Shown here piece after piece: positions 35,469-43,735 of a stretch of 64,000 bases of DNA. A program made the translations under genes and the position numbers. The notes beneath the pieces are model-generated. The model was not told where the DNA came from. It saw nothing but the letters and a program-made list of their open reading frames with translations, and did no database searches. Every line of letters begins with the position of its first letter. Position 1 is the first letter of the stretch. Source of the stretch: Duganella sp. 1224. GTDB taxonomy: Bacteria; Pseudomonadota; Gammaproteobacteria; Burkholderiales; Burkholderiaceae_D. The DNA is taken from contig NZ_JACBYS010000008.1 of the NCBI RefSeq assembly GCF_013408245.1, positions 148,673-212,672 on the forward strand, read 5' to 3'.

Positions 35469-35837
35469 TCAGGCCTTCGCCTTGTTGCCGTAGAAGGCCA
35501 CTACCTGCAACAGGCCGCCGGCCATGGCGAAGTTCTTCAGCAGGTGGATGAGCTGATTCTGGTCGGCGAAGTTGGTGTGGAAGGCCAGCGCCGTCGCCAC
35601 CGAGAACGCCGCCAGGATGGCCGCCACGATGCGGGTCTGGAAGCCGAACACCAGCGCCAGGCCGCCGCCCAGTTCCACCGCCACCGCGATGGCGAAGCCG
35701 AGCGGCGCCAGCGGCAGCCCGGACGAGGCGATATAGCCGATGGTGGCAGCCGGCGCCATGATCTTGCCGATGCCGCTGAACACGAAGATGGTGGCCAGCA
35801 GGACGCGGCCGATGATCGAGATGGTATTGCTGTTCAT
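35469..35837 (-). CDS. DoxX-family membrane protein, paralogue
   Basis: 122 aa, four membrane helices. Nearly the same pattern as its neighbour (VELGGGLALVFGFQTRIVAA; KNFAMAGGLLQ), so the two arose by tandem duplication. It lies 22 bp from the pirin stop and likely shares its transcript. A role in the quinone/oxidative response is inferred from the pirin and LysR neighbours. Confidence 0.83.
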   Translation of the reverse strand: MNSNTISIIGRVLLATIFVFSGIGKIMAPAATIGYIASSGLPLAPLGFAIAVAVELGGGLALVFGFQTRIVAAILAAFSVATALAFHTNFADQNQLIHLLKNFAMAGGLLQVVAFYGNKAKA

Positions 35838-35859
35838 GATGGTATTCCTTTTATACTGT

Positions 35860-36675
35860 TTAGATTAAATTGGCTGCGCGTAGCTGTTTGCCGATGCGCT
35901 GGATTTCGTTTTCGCCCTGTTCAAGCGCGGCGGCGCTGGTGTGCACCGAGTAGTAGCCGGTGACCAGGTCGTGCGGATGTTTGACCGCCGAACCCAGCAC
36001 GAACTCGGTCGCGCCCTCCGCCACAAACTCCAGCGGCGATGCGCCTTCCTCAAAAATCGCCAGCTCGCGGCCGATGGTGGTGCGGCCGCTGCGCAGCGCG
36101 CCGCTGGCCGGCGCCACCCAGGCTACCGTATGGCCAGCCGGCGGCGTGTAGGTCCAGCGCTCGCCGTCCCGCAGCTTCACGTGCAGATAGGTGAGCGACG
36201 CGCGCGGCTGCACTAGGCTGGCGGCCTCGCCGTAGCGGCCGAGGATGATACGGGCCGGGCCCACGGCTGGCACCTGATCGGAAGATAGGTAGCGGCTCTC
36301 GCATGGGCCGTTCTCATCCTCCGGCGGCAGCGCCAGCCATAGCTGGAAGCCGAGCGCGTGTTCGCCGGCGACCGGGCCGCCGTCATGCCAGACGCCGTTG
36401 CCGGCGCTCATCCATTCGACGCCGCCGGTGCGCAGCACGCCCTCGGCACCGGTGGTTTCGCGGTATTCCATGGCGCCGTCCAGCAGCACGGTCACGGTGG
36501 CGATGCCCGAGTGCGGGTGCATGCCCATGCGGCCACCATCCCCGGCCGGCAGCAGGAAGCGGTCCAGGAAAACAAAGGGCTTGATCAGCTCGCCCGCATC
36601 GCCGGGGCTGGCCAGCCGCGTGATCGGGCCGCGCGTGTGGCCGGCGGTGCGGAAAGCGACGTTGCGTTGGTTCAT
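35860..36675 (-). CDS. Pirin family protein
   Basis: 271 aa bicupin. The N-terminal metal site is visible (GMHPHSG, and EHALGFQLWLALP with its Glu/His region), followed by the pirin C-terminal cupin. Some pirins are quercetin dioxygenases; others are redox sensors. ATG 36675 is chosen because GAGGAG stands before it and the fold begins there (MNQRNVAFRTAG); the open frame runs 40 codons further upstream without family sequence. Divergent from a LysR gene and followed by two doxX genes. Confidence 0.88.
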   Translation of the reverse strand: MNQRNVAFRTAGHTRGPITRLASPGDAGELIKPFVFLDRFLLPAGDGGRMGMHPHSGIATVTVLLDGAMEYRETTGAEGVLRTGGVEWMSAGNGVWHDGGPVAGEHALGFQLWLALPPEDENGPCESRYLSSDQVPAVGPARIILGRYGEAASLVQPRASLTYLHVKLRDGERWTYTPPAGHTVAWVAPASGALRSGRTTIGRELAIFEEGASPLEFVAEGATEFVLGSAVKHPHDLVTGYYSVHTSAAALEQGENEIQRIGKQLRAANLI

Positions 36676-36746
36676 CGTTGTGCTCCTCAAGAATGTTGCG
36701 TTGATGAGCAGCATGGTAAGCCGGCATGGTGGATCTGAATAGCCTA

Positions 36747-36766
36747 TATAATTAGATGGAATCCAT
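36747..36766. promoter_or_regulatory. -10 box and ATGGA dyad between pirin and LysR genes
   Basis: TATAAT at 36747-36752 reads toward the LysR gene; ATGGA-A-TCCAT at 36756-36766 is an 11-bp dyad overlapping the expected start of transcription. Plausibly the autoregulatory site of the LysR protein. Position-based. Confidence 0.4.
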
Positions 36767-36781
36767 ACAGGGAGTAGATGC

Positions 36782-37672
36782 ATGCTGGACGCCATGTCGC
36801 TCGATCAACTGCGCACGTTCATTGCCGCCGCCGACGAGGGCAGCTTTTCGGCCGCCGGCCGCAAGTTGCGGCGCGCGCAGTCGGTGGTCAGCACCACGTT
36901 GGCCAATCTGGAGCAGCAGGTCGGCTTCGCGCTGTTCGAGCGTACCGGCCGCTACCCGCGCCTGACCGAGGCTGGTGCCGCGCTGCTGGACCAGGCGCGC
37001 GCCGCCGTCGACGGCATGAACGCCTTCAAGGCCAAGGCGCGCACGTTGGCCGAGGGATTGGAACCGGAGCTGGCGGTAGCGGTGGACGTGATGTTTCCGA
37101 TTGCCACGCTGACGGCGGCGGTGCAGGCGTTTCAACGGCAGTTTCCGACCACGCCGCTGCGGCTGTACGTCGAGGCGCTGGGGGCGGTGGTGCAGCCGTT
37201 GCTGGATGGCCGTTGCCGTGTCGCCATCATCGGCTCGCTGCCGGAGATTCCGGCCGGCTGCGCATCGGAGTTTCTGCTCAGCGTGGGCGCGGTGGCGGTG
37301 GCGGCGCCGAACCATCCGCTGGCGGCGCACCACGGACCGATTGCGCAGGAGGTGGCCGGCCAGCATGTGCAGCTGGTGCTGACCGACCGTTCGACGCTGA
37401 CCGCCGGCCGCAACTTCGGCGTGATGGCGGCGCAGACCTGGCGGCTGGCGGACCTTGGGGCCAAGCATGCTTTCCTCAAGGCCGGCCTGGGCTGGGGCTA
37501 CATGCCGTTGCACATGGTCGAGGACGATTTGCGCAGCGGCAAGCTGGTAAGGATTGATGTGGCGTTGCACGCGCGGCTTGGGCCGGGGTTCTCGATGCAT
37601 GCGATTCACATGAAGGATCATCCGCCTGGGCCGGCGGGGCGCTGGTTCGTCAACCATCTGAAGCAACAGTAA
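36782..37672 (+). CDS. LysR-family transcriptional regulator
   Basis: 296 aa. Helix-turn-helix in SFSAAGRKLRRAQSVVSTTL (residues 22-41); effector domain follows. GGGAG precedes the ATG. It is divergent from the pirin-doxX-doxX genes with 106 bp between starts, a layout common for LysR control of quinone- or electrophile-responsive genes. Effector unknown. Confidence 0.87.
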   Translation: MLDAMSLDQLRTFIAAADEGSFSAAGRKLRRAQSVVSTTLANLEQQVGFALFERTGRYPRLTEAGAALLDQARAAVDGMNAFKAKARTLAEGLEPELAVAVDVMFPIATLTAAVQAFQRQFPTTPLRLYVEALGAVVQPLLDGRCRVAIIGSLPEIPAGCASEFLLSVGAVAVAAPNHPLAAHHGPIAQEVAGQHVQLVLTDRSTLTAGRNFGVMAAQTWRLADLGAKHAFLKAGLGWGYMPLHMVEDDLRSGKLVRIDVALHARLGPGFSMHAIHMKDHPPGPAGRWFVNHLKQQ

Positions 37673-37745
37673 GGTTATGCAGCGAACGAACGCAATGGCG
37701 GGCGGCGCGCATCATGGCGGCTATCGTCATCTACAGGAGTCCGCC

Positions 37746-37976
37746 ATGCCACGAGGAGCCAGTCCCAAGCGGGAACGCGAATACGAGAAGCTGGAGCGCA
37801 AATTCAAGAAGGAAGGGCGCTACAAGGGGCGGGAGGAGGAAGTGGCCTCGCGCATCGTCAACAAGCAGCGCGCTGAAAGCGGCGAAACCAAGAAATACCA
37901 GCACAAGCCCGTGCGCCGCGCCGCCTCGCGCCGCAAGAGCCGCAGCGCCCACCGCACCCAGCGCCGCACCTCCTAA
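37746..37976 (+). CDS. Small basic conserved hypothetical protein
   Basis: 76 aa, very rich in Lys, Arg and Glu. The first 50 residues (ASPKREREYEKLERKFKKEG and a REEEVASRIVNKQR helix) match a small uncharacterised family that I recall from proteobacteria; the last 25 are Arg/Ser-rich, like a nucleic-acid-binding tail. CAGGAG precedes ATG 37746; the open frame begins earlier without support. No function is known to me; a nucleoid- or RNA-binding role is a guess from charge. Confidence 0.7.
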   Translation: MPRGASPKREREYEKLERKFKKEGRYKGREEEVASRIVNKQRAESGETKKYQHKPVRRAASRRKSRSAHRTQRRTS

Positions 37977-38206
37977 GCCGCTCCCCGCCCCACGCGACTG
38001 CCACGCCGCAGCCGCCGCGCGTCCGCCACCGCGACTGTTGCGGCGCCGTCGTGCCGCCGCCACCGCCCCGCCACGCCACCGCTGCGCGACCACCGCCGCG
38101 CCACTGCGCCCACCGCACCGCACCGCCGGCCGCGCTGCCGCCGCGCTGTCCCCACCCAAGCGGCGGGCCACATCGTGCTTGCGCGCTCCGCGAAAGTGCG
38201 CGATGA
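37977..38206. other. C-rich low-complexity intergenic stretch
   Basis: About 200 bp dominated by CCG, CAC and GCC triplets on the plus strand, with far more C than G. No coding frame of recognisable character. The composition is that of a Rho-loading (rut-like) region, and it sits right after the small basic gene and before the cellulase promoter. It may also be debris of a longer basic tail. Confidence 0.4.
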
Positions 38207-38230
38207 TATTTTGAAAACGGTTTCAAAATA
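38207..38230. promoter_or_regulatory. Operator-like dyad before the GH9 cellulase gene
   Basis: TATTTTGAAA at 38207-38216 and its exact complement TTTCAAAATA at 38221-38230 flank ACGG. Ten-base perfect arms centred on CpG are the form of LacI-family operators, such as those of cellobiose-type repressors. It lies 15 bp before the start codon and just upstream of the ribosome site, so a bound repressor would block transcription. Confidence 0.7.
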
Positions 38231-38245
38231 CCGGAGGAGACACAG

Positions 38246-39952
38246 TTGAAGCACGCCCTTTCCCTGCTGGCGCTGGCCAGCTACGCCTGCGCCGCGAGCG
38301 CGTCCGCCACCGACGACGGCATCAAGCTCAATCAGCTTGGCTTCCTGCCCGGCGCCGACAAGGTCGCCGTGGTGCCCGACGGCGCCGCGCGCGATTTCAG
38401 CATCGTGCGCGCCGGCACCAACACGGTCGTGCAGACCGGCCCCCTGAGCCCGCCCGCCAGCGCCCCCGATTCCGGCGACACCGTGCGGCAAGCGCACTTC
38501 ACCGACCTGCGCACCCCCGGCCGCTACCAACTGCGCGTCTCCGGCCTGCCGGACTCGCCGCCATTCGAGATCAGCCCCGGCGCCTACGACGCGCTCAACG
38601 CCGCCGCCCTCAAGGCCTACTACTTCAACCGCGCCGGCATCGCGCTGGACGCTGCCCACGCCGGCATCTACGCGCGCGCCGCCGGCCACCCGGACACGCA
38701 CGTGCTGATCCACGCCTCCGCGGCCTCGCCATCGCGCCCGGCCGGCAGTGCCATCGCCAGCCCGAAAGGCTGGTACGACGCCGGCGACTACAACAAATAC
38801 ATCGTCAACTCCGGCATTTCCACCTACACGCTGCTGGCCGCATTTGAAGACTTCCCCGCCTGGTTCCAGGCGCAAAAGCTGAACATTCCCGAATCCGGCA
38901 ACGGCATGCCCGACATCCTCAACGAAGCGCGCTGGAACCTCGACTGGATGCTGACCATGCAGGACCCGGCCGATGGCGGCGTCTACCACAAGCTGACCAA
39001 CCTGCGCTTCGACGGCATGGTGATGCCGGCGCAGGCCACGCAGCCGCGCTACGTGGTGCAGAAGACCACCGCCGCCGCGCTCGACTTCGCCGCCGTCATG
39101 GCCGCCGCCAGCCGCATCTACTCGCCCTACGATCAGGTGTTGTCGGCCCGCATGCTGACGGCTGCGAAGCAAGCCTGGCAATGGGCGCAGGCGCACCCGC
39201 GCGACTATTACCGTCAGCCAGCGGACGTCGCCACCGGCGAATACGGCGACAACGACGTCAGCGACGAACAGGCCTGGGCCGCCGCCGAACTCTATATCAC
39301 CACCCGCGACGACAGCTACTACCAGGCGCTGCACGCGCCGCAACTGGCCGCCACCGTGCCGTCATGGGGTGACGTGCGCGGCCTGGCATGGCTGTCGCTG
39401 GCGCGCCACCGCAAGGGGCTGACCGCCGCCGCCGACCAGGCGCTGATCGCCAGCCGCGTCGATAGCCTGGCGCGGCAACTGGCCGCCGCGTGGCAGGAGT
39501 CGCCGTATGGCATCACGCTGCGCAAGGCGGACTATGTGTGGGGCAGTAACGCGGTGGTGATGAACCAGGCCATGTGGCTGTTGCACGCCTACCGTCTCAA
39601 TGGCACGCGCGCCTACCTGGACGCCGCCCAGTCGGGGCTGGACTACGTGTTGGGGCGCAATGCGCTGGAGCTGTCGTTCGTCACCGGCTACGGCACGCGG
39701 GCGCCGCGGCATCCGCACCATCGGCCGTCGGAGGCGGATGGCATCGAGGCGCCGGTACCTGGCTGGCTGGTGGGCGGCCCGCAGCCGGGGCAGCAGGACA
39801 GGAAGGATTGCCCGGCGCCATACCCGTCCACGCTGCCGGCGCGTTCGTATCTGGACCATGTGTGCTCGTATGCCAGCAACGAAATCGCGATCAACTGGAA
39901 CGCGCCGCTGGTGTACGTGTCGGCCGGCCTGCAGGCGTTGACGCCGCGCTGA
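38246..39952 (+). CDS. Glycoside hydrolase family 9 endoglucanase, secreted
   Basis: 568 aa. Signal peptide (LALASYACAASASA), then an N-terminal immunoglobulin-like CelD_N domain (KLNQLGFLPGADKVAVV), then the GH9 (alpha/alpha)6 barrel. Catalytic residues are kept: Asp178 and Asp181 (WYDAGDYNKY) and Glu546 (SNEIAINWNAPLVY), plus the HHRPS substrate segment. It hydrolyses beta-1,4-glucan by inversion, in the periplasm or outside. The start codon is TTG 38246, supported by GGAGGAG six bases upstream; no in-frame ATG precedes the mature protein. It ends one base from the convergent tartrate dehydratase gene. Confidence 0.93.
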   Translation: MKHALSLLALASYACAASASATDDGIKLNQLGFLPGADKVAVVPDGAARDFSIVRAGTNTVVQTGPLSPPASAPDSGDTVRQAHFTDLRTPGRYQLRVSGLPDSPPFEISPGAYDALNAAALKAYYFNRAGIALDAAHAGIYARAAGHPDTHVLIHASAASPSRPAGSAIASPKGWYDAGDYNKYIVNSGISTYTLLAAFEDFPAWFQAQKLNIPESGNGMPDILNEARWNLDWMLTMQDPADGGVYHKLTNLRFDGMVMPAQATQPRYVVQKTTAAALDFAAVMAAASRIYSPYDQVLSARMLTAAKQAWQWAQAHPRDYYRQPADVATGEYGDNDVSDEQAWAAAELYITTRDDSYYQALHAPQLAATVPSWGDVRGLAWLSLARHRKGLTAAADQALIASRVDSLARQLAAAWQESPYGITLRKADYVWGSNAVVMNQAMWLLHAYRLNGTRAYLDAAQSGLDYVLGRNALELSFVTGYGTRAPRHPHHRPSEADGIEAPVPGWLVGGPQPGQQDRKDCPAPYPSTLPARSYLDHVCSYASNEIAINWNAPLVYVSAGLQALTPR

Positions 39953-41119
39953 TCAGCCGGCCAGCTTGACCATCTCGCGGTACAGGTCGGCCTTGCCCTC
40001 GAAGCCGATGCCCGGCAGTTCCGGCAGCAGGATGTGGCCGTTCTCGACCTGGACGCCATCCGGGAAGCCGCCGTACGGCTGGAACAGGTCCGGATAGGAC
40101 TCGTTGCCGCCCAGGCCCAGCCCGGCCGCGATGTTCAGCGACATCTGGTGGCCGCCGTGCGGAATGCAGCGCTTGGGCGACCAGCCATGCTGGCGCAGCA
40201 TGTCCAGCGTGCGCAGATACTCGACCAGGCCATAGCTCAGCGCGCAGTCGAACTGCAGCCAGTCGCGGTCGGCGCGCATGCCGCCGTAGCGGATCAGGTT
40301 GCGCGCGTCCTGCATCGAGAACAGGTCCTCGCCGGTGGCCATGGGATTCTTGTAGTAGTTGCGCAGCGTGGCCTGCAGTTCGAAGTCGAGCGGATCGCCC
40401 GGCTCCTCGTACCAGAACAGGTCGTACTGCGACAGCGCCTTGGCGTATCGGATCGCGGTGTCGAGGTCGAAGCGGCCGTTGGCGTCCACCGCCAGCTTCT
40501 GGCCGTCCTGCAGCACGCTGAGGATGGAATCGATGCGGCGCAGGTCCTCGTCCAGCGAGGCGCCGCCGATCTTCTTCTTCACCACCGTGTAGCCGCGGTC
40601 GATATAGCTGCGCATCTCGTCCTTCAGCTTGCCGTGGTCCTGGCCCGGATAGTAATAGCCCCCGGCCGCGTAGACGAAGATGTTGCGGTCGGCCCGGCCG
40701 TCGCCGTAGCGTTCGGCCAGCAGCTGGAACAGCGGCTTGTCCGCGATCTTGGCCACCGCGTCCCAGACCGCCATGTCGATGGTGCCGATGGCCACCGAGC
40801 GCTCGCCATGGCCGCCCGGCTTTTCATTGGTGAACATGCACTGCCAGATCTTGTGCGGGTCGAGGTTGTCGCCGCTGTCGTCCACCAGGCTGGCCGGATC
40901 GGCCTCCAGGATGCGCGGAATGAAGCGCTCGCGCATTAGCGTGCCCTGGCCGTAGCGGCCGTTGGAATTGAAGCCGTAGCCGATCACCGGCTTGCCGTCG
41001 CGGAGGACGTCGGTGACCACCGCCACCAGGCTCAGCGTCATCTTGCTGAAATCGATGTAGGCATTGCGGATGGGGGAGCTGATCGGCACGGTTTTTTCGC
41101 GGATGTCGACGATGCGCAT
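39953..41119 (-). CDS. tarD: D(-)-tartrate dehydratase (enolase superfamily)
   Basis: 388 aa Mg-dependent enzyme dehydrating D-tartrate to oxaloacetate. It follows the characterised Bradyrhizobium enzyme closely as I recall it, including the N-terminus SSPIRNAYIDF. Active-site residues are all in place: Lys183 in the KxK motif, metal ligands Asp212 (VDANG), Glu238 (YEEP) and Glu264 (ATGED), and His321 (PHGGHQ). GGAGAA precedes the ATG. The divergent LysR gene is its probable activator, responding to tartrate. Confidence 0.92.
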   Translation of the reverse strand: MRIVDIREKTVPISSPIRNAYIDFSKMTLSLVAVVTDVLRDGKPVIGYGFNSNGRYGQGTLMRERFIPRILEADPASLVDDSGDNLDPHKIWQCMFTNEKPGGHGERSVAIGTIDMAVWDAVAKIADKPLFQLLAERYGDGRADRNIFVYAAGGYYYPGQDHGKLKDEMRSYIDRGYTVVKKKIGGASLDEDLRRIDSILSVLQDGQKLAVDANGRFDLDTAIRYAKALSQYDLFWYEEPGDPLDFELQATLRNYYKNPMATGEDLFSMQDARNLIRYGGMRADRDWLQFDCALSYGLVEYLRTLDMLRQHGWSPKRCIPHGGHQMSLNIAAGLGLGGNESYPDLFQPYGGFPDGVQVENGHILLPELPGIGFEGKADLYREMVKLAG

Positions 41120-41161
41120 AAGGTTCTCCTGTTCAAGATGGCGCCAGCTTACTCTTGAATT

Positions 41162-41179
41162 GGTGATTTATAATTCACC
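41162..41179. promoter_or_regulatory. Candidate LysR operator for tarD
   Basis: GGTGA at 41162-41166 and TCACC at 41175-41179 with eight AT-rich bases between them, centred in the 86-bp gap between tarD and the divergent LysR gene. Size and AT-rich core fit a LysR box. Confidence 0.5.
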
Positions 41180-41205
41180 GTAACGAAAACCATTATTCAC
41201 TTAAA

Positions 41206-42099
41206 ATGAAAAGCGACGCGGCGCCCGACCTGCATTTTTTCGTGCTGCTGGCCAAGCTGGGCAGCATGAGCTCCACCGCGCGCGAGCTGGGCGTGACGCC
41301 GCCGGCCGTCACCAAGCGCCTGAGCCAGATGGAGCAGAAGCTCGGCGTGCGCCTGGTCAACCGCACCACGCGCCGCATCAGCCTGACCAACGAGGGCGAG
41401 GCCTACCTGGCGCAGGCCAGCGACATCCTGCACCGCATCCGCGACATGGAGGAATCGGTGGCCAGCGGCCGCGCCGCGCCCAAGGGCCTGCTGCGGGTCA
41501 ACGCCACGCCCGGCTTTGGCCGCACCCGCATCGCGCCGATCATCTCGCGCTTCGCCCACGCCTACCCCGAGGTGGAGGTCGAGCTGCACCTGACCGACCG
41601 GCCGATCAGCCTGGTGGAGGAGGCCTACGACCTGGCGATCCGCTTCGGCGAGCTGCCGGACACGCGCCTGACCGCGCGCCGGCTGATGAAGAATCGCCGC
41701 TTCCTGTGCGCCTCGCCGGCCTACCTGAAGGCGGCCGGCGAACCGCAGACGCCGCAGGAACTGCACCGCCACCGCTGCATCCTGCACCGCCAGAACGACG
41801 ACGTCTACGGCACCTGGCGCCTGCAGAAGGGCCGCAAGGTCGAGCTGGTGAAGGTGCGCGGCGCCGTCTCCAGCAACGACGGCGACGTGGTGCTGAACTG
41901 GGCCTTGGACGGCCACGGCATCGTCCAGCGCTCCGAGTGGGATGTGGCCAAATACCTGGCCAGCGGCCGCCTGCGCGAAGTCATGCCCGGCTACACGCTG
42001 CCCTCGGCCGACCTCCACCTGTACTATTTGAGCCGCAGCCACCTGCCGGCCCGCATGCGCGCCTTCATCGACTTCTTGGTGGCCGAGTTCCAGCCGTGA
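41206..42099 (+). CDS. LysR-family regulator, probably of tartrate use
   Basis: 297 aa of the CrgA/TtdR-like LysR branch: SMSSTARELGVTPPAVTKRL helix-turn-helix at residues 19-38, effector domain with GRTRIAPIISRFAHAYPEVE. Divergent from tarD with a dyad between them. The E. coli tartrate regulator TtdR is also a LysR protein next to its dehydratase genes, which supports the inferred role. Confidence 0.88.
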   Translation: MKSDAAPDLHFFVLLAKLGSMSSTARELGVTPPAVTKRLSQMEQKLGVRLVNRTTRRISLTNEGEAYLAQASDILHRIRDMEESVASGRAAPKGLLRVNATPGFGRTRIAPIISRFAHAYPEVEVELHLTDRPISLVEEAYDLAIRFGELPDTRLTARRLMKNRRFLCASPAYLKAAGEPQTPQELHRHRCILHRQNDDVYGTWRLQKGRKVELVKVRGAVSSNDGDVVLNWALDGHGIVQRSEWDVAKYLASGRLREVMPGYTLPSADLHLYYLSRSHLPARMRAFIDFLVAEFQP

Positions 42100-42180
42100 C
42101 GCCAGCCGTGCACGCCGATAGCGAAAAGTTAAGTATCATGCCTCACGCACCGGCATTCGCACCTAGAAAAAGGACACCGC

Positions 42181-43713
42181 ATGGACTGGACTTCTGGCTA
42201 CGTATCGGACATCGAATACACCTCGGGCTTCTACCGCGAGCAGAGCCCCGACTGGCTCAACTTCGTGTGCCTGCTGGCCGGCATCGCGCCGGTCGACCTG
42301 CAACAGCCGTTCACCTATTGCGAGCTGGGCTTCGGCCGCGGCCTGACCGCCCAGCTGCTGGCGGCCGGCCACCCGGCCGGCCAGTTCTACGCGGCCGACT
42401 TCAACCCGGCCCACGTGGCCGGCGCCCGCGCCCTGGCCGCCGAGGCCGGACTGACCAACCTGACGCTGTTGGAAAACAGTTTTGAAGAACTGGCGCAAGG
42501 GCAGGCCGAGCTGCCGCAATTCGACTTCATCACGCTGCACGGCATCTACAGCTGGGTGACGGCGGACAACCGCCAGCACATCGTCCGCTTCATCAACCGC
42601 TACCTGAAGCCGGGCGGCGTGGTCTACCTCAGCTACAACGCCATGCCGGGCTGGTCGGCCGCGCTGCCGTTGCAGCGCCTGCTGGTCGAGTACGCCGACG
42701 CCTTCCCCGCCCGCAGCGACCTGCAAATCAAGGGCGCGACCGAATTCATCGCCCAGCTGGAGGAGGTGCAGGCCGGCTATTTGACCGCCCACCCCGGCCT
42801 GAAGGCGCGGCTGGACAGCCTGAAGACCGCCAACCCGCACTACCTGGTGCACGAATATTTGCACAAGCACTGGCAGCCGCTGTTCCACGCCGACGTCGCG
42901 CGTGACCTGGCGCAGGCCAAGATGACGTTTGCCGGCAATGCCGAACTGATCTACGCCTTCCCGACGCTGTTCCTGAGCGAGGCGCGGCGCCAGCTGATCG
43001 AGCGCCTGCCGCATCCGGACATGCGCGAAACGCTGACGGACTACCTGCTCAACACTGCCTTCCGCAAGGACGTCTTCGTGCGCGGTGCCCGGCAGCTCGG
43101 CGCGCGCCGCCAGGCCGAGCTGCTGGCGCAGGTGGGGCTGGCGCTGACCGTGCCGCGCGCCGCCGCCACGGTCAAGCTCAAGCTGCCGATCGGTGAAGTC
43201 AGCGGTCGCGAGGATTTTTACCTGGCCGTGTTCGACGCGCTGGCCGAGCGGCCGCACTCGCTGCTGGAGCTGACACAGCTGCCGGCGCTGGCCGGGCAGG
43301 GGCTGCAGACGGTGGCGCAGATCGCCGCCTTGCTGACGGCCGCCAACCAGGCCGCGTTCTTTTTTCCGCCGCCCGCCGACAACCCGGCCGCCGCCCGCCT
43401 CAACGCCGTGCTGGCGGCGCAGACCCGCTACAGCGACGAGCACCAGGCACTGTGCTCGCCGCTGCTGAGCAGCGGCATCAGCGTCAGCTACCTGGACCGG
43501 CTGATGCTGGCCGCCATCCACCAGCGCGCCGAGCTGACGCCGGACGCTCTGGCGCGCGCGGCCTGGCAACTGATGGCGCCCAGCGGCCGGCGCCTGCAAA
43601 GCGACGGCGCCACGCTGCAGAGCGAAGCGGAAAACCTGGCGCTGCTGCAGGCCCACGCCCGCGACTTCCTCGCCAGCCGGCTGCCGCTGTGGCGCACCCT
43701 GCGGCTGTTATAG
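42181..43713 (+). CDS. Class I SAM methyltransferase with regulatory domain
   Basis: 510 aa. SAM-binding Rossmann fold in the first 200 residues (motif I YCELGFGRG near residue 46, then AADFNPAHV), followed by a methyltransferase regulatory domain (PF10119 type) and a C-terminal helical part. Found beside lipopolysaccharide, glycan or signalling genes in other bacteria; here no partner is adjacent. AAAAAGGA precedes the ATG. Substrate unknown. It is convergent with the nickel/cobalt transporter-like gene. Confidence 0.85.
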   Translation: MDWTSGYVSDIEYTSGFYREQSPDWLNFVCLLAGIAPVDLQQPFTYCELGFGRGLTAQLLAAGHPAGQFYAADFNPAHVAGARALAAEAGLTNLTLLENSFEELAQGQAELPQFDFITLHGIYSWVTADNRQHIVRFINRYLKPGGVVYLSYNAMPGWSAALPLQRLLVEYADAFPARSDLQIKGATEFIAQLEEVQAGYLTAHPGLKARLDSLKTANPHYLVHEYLHKHWQPLFHADVARDLAQAKMTFAGNAELIYAFPTLFLSEARRQLIERLPHPDMRETLTDYLLNTAFRKDVFVRGARQLGARRQAELLAQVGLALTVPRAAATVKLKLPIGEVSGREDFYLAVFDALAERPHSLLELTQLPALAGQGLQTVAQIAALLTAANQAAFFFPPPADNPAAARLNAVLAAQTRYSDEHQALCSPLLSSGISVSYLDRLMLAAIHQRAELTPDALARAAWQLMAPSGRRLQSDGATLQSEAENLALLQAHARDFLASRLPLWRTLRLL

Positions 43714-43735
43714 GCGGCGTCCGGCGTCCGCCCGA

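Noticed and set aside
37677..37745. Upstream extension of the small basic protein
   Set aside because: The CAGGAG ribosome site and the start of the conserved family sequence both point to ATG 37746.
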